Shown here: positions 56,166 through 64,000 of the stretch, in pieces | How positions within the stretch are numbered: position 1 is the first letter of the stretch | Layout: each line of letters opens with the position of its first letter | Assembly (NCBI GenBank): GCA_940337035.1 | Contig: CALNHX010002700.1 | Span: forward strand, 106,658-170,657 | Length of the DNA: 64,000 nt | Direction of reading: 5' to 3' | From: Agriotes lineatus | Taxonomy: Eukaryota; Arthropoda; Insecta; Coleoptera; Elateridae | Notes under the pieces: model-generated | What the model was told of the DNA's origin: nothing | The model's input: the letters and a program-made list of their open reading frames with translations, nothing else | Database searches by the model: none | Program-made: the position numbers and the translations under genes

Positions 56166-58849
56166 TCACTCATTTTCGTTTGTGTCGTCAATTGTCAAAT
56201 CATTTTAATTTTTCATCCTTAATTTAAACAGAGATCCGGCAACAATGTACCTATTCAGAAAATATAACCTTAAACTGAAAGTAACCTAACCTAACACAAA
56301 AAGTGTCAATTTTCATTAGGGAGTTTAGTTGTCACAGAGGTACTACCAACAAAATTACTAGATGGTCATAGCCTCACCTGACTCAAAAACATTGTGAACG
56401 GCATATATTTACAATTTGGCACGTTTCAAATCAAGGTGTGTTTATTAAAATGGTTTTTTCACAAGAAAATTTTAGATGGAAATTTATTATTATTAAGACA
56501 AAGTCGTAACAGCTGATTATATTCTTTACGGTGAATGATGAAACATGCATTGAAATGACCATTGAAACGGCCAGCCAACCTGTCCAAACACTATTATGGT
56601 TGAACTTACATTATTATTAGTTCCTTTACCAAAATATGAAGATAAAAATTTACATTTTAGATGGGTGGGTAGGTTTTCATTACACACTTAATTTTGTCAC
56701 TATCAAACGATTTGAAAAATGAAATACTAAATTTAAATAGCTTTTTGCGCTCTTTCTGTCTGCAATAGAACGCTGTCACCTAGCTAGAATGTCTTAATAG
56801 AACATCCTGTGTTTTTATAATTGGAATACGTATTAAATCCTTAGTATAGTGCTACTTTTATTTTCTCTTCTAACTGAGAAATAAGATCGTAGGAGTAAAA
56901 AAAGAAAAGATCAAAAGTATGGCAACAACAAGAACACACAAAAAATTACTAATATGCATGAACTACAGCAACTGTTATTAAGGTACGCGTTGTTACAACA
57001 AGGAAGCTGACTTGCGGTTAATTAATTGAAATAATCAATGGTAGTAAAAAATCGCAGATTAACCTCCTTAAAGTACGCACTACACGGAAGCTCTAAAAAT
57101 GTTAACTTACCGCGCAGGCCAAACTAGCTCAATTTCGGCGGTCTTGGATCGTAGATTCTTATCAACTGTACCACCCCGGAAATGCTTCAAAGACAAAAAA
57201 CAAATGGGCGCCAGAAACCAAATGGTTTCGAATAATATAACTAACTACAGGTGACTAGCATTTATTTATTAACGCTAAATAATCTTGTAGTCTATAATGG
57301 TAATTCAATATTAAATAATGAGAATAATTTGGTCATAATGATAGAAATGTGCAAATTAATTGAAGGTTGCGACACACACCAAGATCACGAACCCCTTTCA
57401 GGTTATTAAATTAATTGTAAACACAAATAAATCGAGTGATATGCATATCGCTGTCATTTAAAAAACCTTTCTGTTCAGGCTATTGAAGGCAAAAAACGTG
57501 AATGCCCCTTTTACAAAGGTTTGATTACACATATAAATTGTAGCTTTCAATATTAATTGTAATTAAGTATACGCATTTAAACTTCAAATATTAAAACACT
57601 GATTGAACGTATGCGTCTAAACTTAACATGTTATTAATAACGGAAAGTATAAATTTAAACTTTAAATACTGATAGTTATGGAATGTACGAATTTAAATTT
57701 CAAGTATCGAAGATAATTTAATATTAATCCCGGAATAGCCAGTCCGAATCGGCTTGAAAGCAGGGAGACCATCACTTTTAAAGCGGTATTCACCACAAAA
57801 GTAACACTAACCTCGAACCTCCAACGCCCATAAGTTGCTCACAGGCAAATGCTGGCCGGGGGTTGCTATACCCTGTGGTTAAAAGCACCTTGGATGCGCC
57901 CGTAATTGAAGCAGAGCCACTCCCAAATTGCAGAAGCTAGGTAGGACATTAGCCGGTGTTGAAAATTAAGTCAGGTAAAACTGTCAATTAAGAGCTAAAG
58001 AAACATAATTAATACAGGAATAGCAAGCAGAAAAAGGCCATCGTACCTGTTTATAGTCAGCCCTTGGAAATAAAATTCTGGAAAAAATTGGTTGAGCACA
58101 CGTACTCTTGACTTAATTAAAAATCAAACCTCGACCGCGCAAAATGCGTCGGCCGAGGCCAGAAGAACAAGTGCCGGCCCGAAACGTTCACTTCAACAAG
58201 AAAAAACGCATTCCAACGCCCAGCGATAACAGATAAAGCGGGTCAAAAGTGCACCGTGCTAACGATAGCATTTAAGAATTCGAAATGCAATGGATTATAA
58301 TTCAAATAAAAATATACAGGTTAGGCCTGAAATAATTGTCTGCATTTACGTAGTATCGCAGGTGTTCTTTGCTGGGCAACTATTGTGATTTTGTTTTTCA
58401 CTTATTCTAGACTGTCTAAAGTATCAGATTTACTGCTATTAACTGTTTTTATGAATTCTGAAACAAAAAATCTAATAGTAAGATCGGGTGATCTCGGTGA
58501 CCATAAATGAGAACACCATAAATGACGTCCCCTATTTCCATACTATTAAAAAAATCTTTATTCATCACTAGACATGCATTATGTGCTGGTGCTGGAAACT
58601 TATTGTCTGCAGAGATTTAATGGGAGGTCATCTTAGTAGTCTTGAAGTTCATTTTGAATAAAATTTAAGGAACGATCTTGATTAAGGCTTTTGTTTTAAA
58701 ATTAAAATCCTAATAAATGATCTCCTCCCCTATCTATACATTTGTAAAGAAATACACTTAATCTGACTGCTGCACTTTATGCGGATTCATATCATCCAAA
58801 AAGTAAAATCTTTGTCATCTTCTTCGCTAATCCTTTCTGCCCTTTCAGG
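56166..58849. other. Importin-13 intron, unassigned
   Basis: No importin-13 exon, transposase or LINE block recognised. The part at 57720-58260 is richer in GC than its surroundings and may be an old repeat. No inverted ends were found. Confidence 0.4.
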
Positions 58850-59540
58850 CGTTAGATGTAGGTTCCTTGTCCAGTATCCATTTCTTCCATTCTCTCTTGT
58901 GTCTTGCTAGGGTTTTCATATGCTCTGCTGTCTTTCATCTTTCTAAACTTATTTCCTGGATTTGGTCCGTCCATTTCTTCTTGGTCTTCCCGTTTGCTTT
59001 TTGGTTGGTTTTCTAATTTCCATTATTTTTCTTACTATATGTGCATACCAGTTTAATTGTTTCGTTTTAATTTTTTCTAGGTTCTTGTTTTGTTATTTCT
59101 CCAACGCTGTCATTTCGATATCCTGTCCTGTTTAGTTTTCCCTGCGATTTTGAATTCATCTTTTTTCCTTATTGTCCAATTTTCACATGCGTATGACATA
59201 GTTGGTATTGTTATCATATTATGGATTTTCCTTTTCATCTCTTTGTGTCCTAGTATTGTTTTGTTTATGGAGTAGTATATTCTTGTTGATTTATTTGCTC
59301 TATTTAATATTTCAGCTTCTGCTTTCTCATCCTCCGTTATTATACTTTCCAAGAATTCGTACGTTGTTACTCTTTCCAGTGCAATGTTTTTGCATTTAAT
59401 TTCTTTGTTATTTTGGTTGTTTTTCTGCTTTTCATTCACAATCATAGTTTTTGTTTTGTTTATATTCACTTTCATTTTCATGTTCTTAGTATTTGCTATT
59501 AGTATCACGTCATCCGCGTAAAGAAGGCTACTCACTTTAA
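58850..59540 (-). mobile_element. RTE-like LINE 3' part
   Basis: The minus-strand frame 59535-59110 begins SSLLYADDVILIANTKNMKM (RT motif C, YADD), then INKTKTMIVNEKQ, LERVTTYEFLESIITEDEKA, RKIHNMITIPTMSYACENWT. In another frame the tail continues to about 58850 (KTKKKWTDQIQEI, LARHKREWKKWI). 5'-truncated copy. Confidence 0.75.
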
Positions 59541-59734
59541 CTACTGTAATGCAGCTTTTTTACTTAGCCTTATACTCTACTGTGTTATTAATTTATATTG
59601 CCCTTCGATGTAACCCTCAGAATGGCTAAGGAAAAGTCAATATTGCCCTGTCTAGCCTGCTCGTCGCCTAGAATGCTGAAATTGTGCATGTAAACACTGC
59701 CAGCAATAAAAACCCAACAGTTTACATAAAAAGA

Positions 59735-61300
59735 TAATTATATAAATGACAGTATAACAGGAGAGATGCTGAAAAATATGGACGAAAAAGGAGTTGAGAT
59801 GCTAACGAAAATATGTAACCAGGCCTGGGATGACGGTAAAGTACCGGAAGACTGGACAACAGGAATCATTGTTCCAATACACAAGAAGGGAGACTGCAGA
59901 GACTGTAATAATTATCGAGGAATTACCCTGCTGAGTATAGTATCGAAGGTTTATGAGCGAATTCTGGAAACAGAATTGACACAAGTACTAGACCCACAAC
60001 TTGAACAGTCGCAAAGTGGCTTCAGGAAAGGCAGAAGTATACACGACCATATATTCACAACTAAACAGATGATAGAAAGGACAAGGAACACAAACACCGA
60101 AATATATCTAGCGTTTCTCGATCTAGACAAGGCATTCGACAGAGTATCAAGATCAATTGTGGAGGAGAGCTTAATAAAAAGAAAAATTAACCTAAAATTA
60201 GTAAGAGCTGTAATGAGCTTGCATAAAAACAATAGAAACATCATAAGAACCGATAACATGCAATCACGAGAGTTCCCGGTAAACGAAGGATTACGGCAAG
60301 AAGGGGTCTTAAGCCCAACACTATTTAACGTGGTCATGGACGACGTAATAAAAGAAGCAAGAAAAAGAGCATCAAAAGTAAATGTGGGGTATCGAAACTT
60401 AGAACTAGTGCGGTTAAGTGAGTGCGCGTTTGCCGACGACCTTGTCATATTTGCAAAGAACGAAAGAGACCTGAAGAAAAATCTAGACATATGGAAAGAA
60501 GAATTAACAAGAAAAAAATTAAAGATAAACGAAGAAAAAACAAATTATGATCATCGGGAAATCAGGTGTACAAATAAACATAGAACTAAACGGAAAGATG
60601 ATAGACAAAGTAGACACCTTTAAATACTTAGGAGTGCACCTCGACAGTAAAGGTAACCATGAAATGGAAATAAACAACAGAATAGAGAGTGCATCAAAGG
60701 TATATCACAATCTCAGAAACAACTTCCTGGGGAAAAGAGAAGTTTCAATAAAAACGAAGATGAGTATTTTCAAGTCGGTATTTGTTCCTATACTAACCTT
60801 TGGATCGGAAAGTTGGGTTCTAACAAAGAAACTTAATAACAAAATCCAAACTATGGAGATGAAGTACCTAAGAAGAGTACTAGGGATCACAAGGATGGAC
60901 CGGATTAGAAATGATAGCATAAGACAACAGCTGAAGGTGAAACCAGTAGCAGGAAGGATAGAGGAGTGTCAACCACGATGGTACGGACATCTCCAACGAA
61001 TGAGTAAGAAGAGACCGGTAAAGATAATATGGGAGGCCAAAGGACAAGAAAAGAAGAACAGAGGGAGACCGAAGACAACGTGGAACCAAACCGTAGAGAA
61101 GATGTTAGAACATAGAGGGCTCACGAAGGTTCAAGCAGCAAATATGGCGAAAAACAAGAAAAACTGGAAGAAATTTATTTATAGTGATAGAGACTTATGA
61201 ACATATATGCAAATAGAGGTGAAATGTATGTATACACAACACAGAAGAATATGTAATGCCTGACACTTCACGGTAAAAAGGCTTTTGATTATATATATAT
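59735..61300 (+). mobile_element. RTE-like LINE, nearly complete reverse transcriptase, one frameshift
   Basis: Frame 59735-60623: GIIVPIHKKGDCRDCNNYRG, LEQSQSGFRKGRSIHDHI, IYLAFLDLDKAFDRVSR (motif A), GLRQEGVLSPTLFNVVMDDV (motif B, with E where G is usual) and CAFADDLVIFAKN (motif C). A one-base slip beside an A-run near 60540 moves to frame 60547-61200: KMIDKVDTFKYLGVHLDSKG, FGSESWVLTKKLNNKIQTME, MKYLRRVLGITRMDRIRNDS, CQPRWYGHLQRMSKKRPVKI, NRGRPKTTWNQTVEKML and a stop. Upstream endonuclease missing. It ends in an AT-dinucleotide tract. The least decayed LINE in the window. Confidence 0.85.
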
Positions 61301-61439
61301 ATAATCTGTAAGAGATACACAGGTGCCAATGCATACAGTTTACTCATTTAACAATGTAAACTTATAAATATTTATGTGCGAAAGCTGTTTCTACTCGCTT
61401 TGAGATATTTATTAAATATAGGTGAGCCCTATATTTAAT

Positions 61440-62680
61440 TAGAGATTACAGTCCACGATAAGACAAATACAAGAAAAGTGTCTGAAAAAGATCACCCTCC
61501 ATATATTTTTTATAGACTTCAAGCATGCCTACGATAAAATAAATAGAACAAAGATGTTTCAAGCACTTAAAGAATTACACCTCCTCAAAGAATTAATTGA
61601 ACTAATACAAATGACATTAGCAAACACAACTAATCAAGTAAAAATCCAAGCCGTTTTATCTGAAAAGTTTAAAGCCAAAAACGGTTTAAGGCAAGGAGAT
61701 CCAATCTCTGCAACCCTATTTAACCTAGGCCTAGAGGCAATAATAAGAAATCGGTATAAAACGAAACAACTACATACTGAGAAATCCTTACTAGCTGTTA
61801 CGATAGGCAGACGATGTGGCAATTGACAAGAATGACAAGAACCCAAGAAGAGCAAAACATTAGTTAAATAATTACAATCAGAGGCGGCAAAATTGGGCCT
61901 GTTAATAAATGAAGATAAAACTAAATACTTAGTGAGCAAAAAGTGTAACCAACAAACAGTGCAACAATTATATATCTTTGATCGCTTAGAAAGGACAACA
62001 TATCTGGAAGCAGAAATAACAAGTGACGGTGAGCTAAACAAATAAATAGGAAGGCGTATAACCAGCGGGCTAAAAATTTATGGTCAAAAAACATTTCAAA
62101 CAGGACAAACAATTATTAGACCTACAGTGACTTTCAGAGAAGAAACTTAGACACTACGACAAAAGCATGTAGCAAAACTATGTGTGTTCGAAAGGAGGAT
62201 ACTAAGATGTATTTATGGAGGAGTAAAAGAAGAGGAGACCTGGAGAAGAAGAACAAACGAAGAAGTATAAAAAAAATATAAAGAACCCAACATCTTCTTC
62301 TTCTTCCTGTAGCTCCTAAGGAGCGAAGGGCGCCCAAGGGCGTTTCTAAAGCAAGGTGGATGGCAGGGTTGCTAGGCCTGCGCAAAAGAACTCAACATAG
62401 TAAATGTAATAAAGCAAAATCGCTTAAGATGGTTAGGACACATAGTAAGGATGAATGAAACAAGAATACCCGGACAACTATTTCACCAAGAAGCAGAGGG
62501 AACAAACAGGAGAGGGAGGCCCAAAAGGCAGTGGTTAAAGTGCATAGAAGAGGACCTGGCAGAACTAAAAGTGAATAATTGGCAGACTATAGTTGCGAAC
62601 AGAAAAAAGTGGAAAGACGTCTCACTAAAAGCCCTGAGCCTTAAAGGCCTGTTGTGCTAACATCATCATCATCATCACTA
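61440..62680 (+). mobile_element. RTE-like LINE remnant with triplet tail
   Basis: FIDFKHAYDKINRTKMFQAL (motif A, 61505), KNGLRQGDPISATLFNLGLE (motif B, 61680), broken catalytic region near 61805, GLLINEDKTKY, YLEAEITSDGELNK, then RLRWLGHIVRMNETRIPGQL and RRGRPKRQWLKCIEEDLAEL (62510-62570). Ends with CATCATCATCATCATCA at 62661-62677. Carries the 93-bp insertion at 62294. Several frameshifts. Confidence 0.75.
62294..62386 (-). mobile_element. 93-bp 3' end of another retroelement inserted in the LINE
   Basis: AGAACCCAACAT (62282-62293) and AGAACTCAACAT (62387-62398) are 12-bp direct repeats with one difference. Between them the minus strand ends in a GAAGAAGAAGAAG tail, so this is a short, strongly 5'-truncated LINE or SINE insertion by target-primed reverse transcription. 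Confidence 0.7.
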
Positions 62681-63149
62681 CAGTCCAAACACAAACCGCA
62701 TAAAAATGTTTTAAGTCTCAAACGCAAATTCCTTGAGCCGGACCTGGTTGTTTTCAGACCGCACGTTTAGCTATTTTCTGATGCATACGTTCTAGCGTGC
62801 ACTAAGAATGCTTGATTCAGCAGTGACGCCAAGCTGTATTCACTTTGCGCGCTTTCCCAGATGTCGCAAGATTTTGTCATTCGCTATTAAGCTTCCGGTT
62901 TCCTCAGTTTCACTGGTTCGTACAGTAAATGAAGGTAGTTAATTATATAACTAACCTGGCTTTAGTATTTCTGCCAGATGAGCCCGAGGTCAGTGCTGTG
63001 CGCTCCTTTGAAGCCGAAATCGCAGCTTCTAGCTGTGTCAACTGGAAAACTTTAGCATTGCTTCCAAGGTGATTGTTTGCTCTCGAAGTCTGTATTTCAG
63101 CTTGAGATGCACTAGGTGTAGTCTACTGTTAGCGCAGATCCACACAGGC
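62681..63149. other. Unassigned intronic stretch
   Basis: GC content rises slightly; no exon of importin-13 and no transposon block recognised. Confidence 0.4.
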
Positions 63150-63650
63150 ACCTTATAATGCAGTTACGTCCCAGGCGTAATGTCCCTTGGGTAATGGGCG
63201 CAACGCTTCGTTCGCTTACTCAAGCACAACTGTCCTTCACGCCACAGTTGCTGTTATTCATAATGAGGAATACGGTTCAGTTTTATTACTAGCAGGATTT
63301 ATTAAAGTGCTATTTACTTCCATTTCTCTCAAGGTTTTCCATATTTCCCGTCTGTTAACTGTATTGAAAGCTGCTTTTAGGTCAATAAATGTTAGATATA
63401 ATTCCGCTCCTTTATCTATTTTTCTTTTTATTATATTTTTTATTATGTATATGTTATCGTTTGACTATTTGGCCTAAATGCTACCTGTTTTTTACCTAAT
63501 TTTGATTCAACTTGTTCTCTTAACCTTTTTTCTAGGATTGTAGTGTATAGCTTGCAGCTGGTTTGGACTAAGCAGATTACTTTGTAGTTTTCACATTGCG
63601 TCTGTACCTTTTTCTTGTACAGGCTGTTTCCTAAAACACGCCGCAACCCA
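63150..63650 (-). mobile_element. RTE-like LINE fragment
   Basis: The minus-strand frame 63646-63443 reads SLYKKKVQTQCENYKVICLV, SCKLYTTILEKRLREQVESK and GKKQVAFRPNSQT (RT fingers). Another frame continues with FIDLKAAFNTVNRREIW (motif A) near 63390. Short, decayed. Confidence 0.7.
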
Positions 63651-64000
63651 TAACTTCGTTGTTATAAATTTTAGACCCAACAAACTATATATATTCTTAA
63701 ATGGCAAGACAAGAGCTACCTTTTGACATCGCCCGTTCGTAAATATTTTTCAACTGTTTTGAGCAACGATGTTCAACTTTTTTATTTTAAATGGAACACC
63801 CTGTATATTTTTACATATTTGAATTCAGGATGAAATTCTGCATGCAGTAGTATGCTTCATTTGTTTTTTGGACACTTAGAAATGTTTAAAATATTTTTTC
63901 AATATTGCATGTAGACAGTCGTACAGTACCATAAAATTTTCAAGTGTGTCGTGGAAAACCATCAGAATGTTGAAATATTTTATCTAACACGTCCAGAAAA
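63651..64000. other. Right edge, possible TIR-element end
   Basis: GGAACACCCTGTATA at about 63793 resembles the ACACCCGGTATA-type ends seen at 43.3 and 45.9 kb. Nothing else recognised. Confidence 0.35.

Noticed and set aside
59951..60490. 179-codon minus-strand open frame
   Set aside because: Antisense shadow of the LINE reverse transcriptase at 59735-61200.

Overview
This looks like AT-rich nuclear DNA from an arthropod, most likely an insect and possibly a beetle. The reasons are three conserved single-copy eukaryotic genes with GT-AG introns, many introns of only 45-53 bp, and the typical insect mixture of jockey-like and RTE-like LINE remnants, TA-, TWA-, 8-bp- and 9-bp-target DNA transposons and foldback MITEs. 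I cannot name the species.

Host genes from left to right: (1) the 3' part of PEX5, the peroxisomal PTS1 import receptor, on + (exons at 4051-4209, 15931-16088 and 16138-16342; upstream exons lie outside the window). (2) A complete RanBP3, a Ran-binding nuclear-export cofactor, on - (five exons between 32750 and 16708, 400 codons). Its stop lies 366 bp from the PEX5 stop, so these two genes converge. (3) importin-13, a karyopherin-beta, on + from 43747. Eight exons (about 647 codons) are present and the last third is beyond the right edge. RanBP3 and importin-13 are divergent, about 11 kb apart. Introns are either tiny or 1-14.5 kb long, and the long ones are packed with transposons.

Mobile DNA makes up most of the rest. 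At the left edge there is an LTR and a jockey-like LINE. The 11.7-kb PEX5 intron holds RTE-like LINE remnants with MITEs nested inside them. The 14.5-kb RanBP3 intron holds a LINE inserted into a MITE, a 2.3-kb foldback inserted into a LINE reading frame, a 1.5-kb palindrome and a CR1/jockey-like LINE. The RanBP3-importin-13 interval holds a 1.7-kb foldback, hairpin MITEs and several TIR elements, three of them with 8-bp target duplications or near-duplications of hAT type. Importin-13 intron 6 holds a structurally perfect Mutator-like element (50398-53482): 91-bp identical terminal inverted repeats, an exact 9-bp target duplication and an uninterrupted four-exon, 789-residue transposase with DDE, SWIM and AT-hook motifs. 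The right end (58.8-63.7 kb) is a cluster of RTE-like LINE fragments.

The most unusual theme is a palindromic core of about 120-150 bp found at some 15 places in the window. It sits inside elements with clearly different ends and sizes (266-bp perfect hairpins, 0.4-0.7-kb elements, 1.5-kb palindromes), as if one hairpin module had been repeatedly captured or re-terminated.
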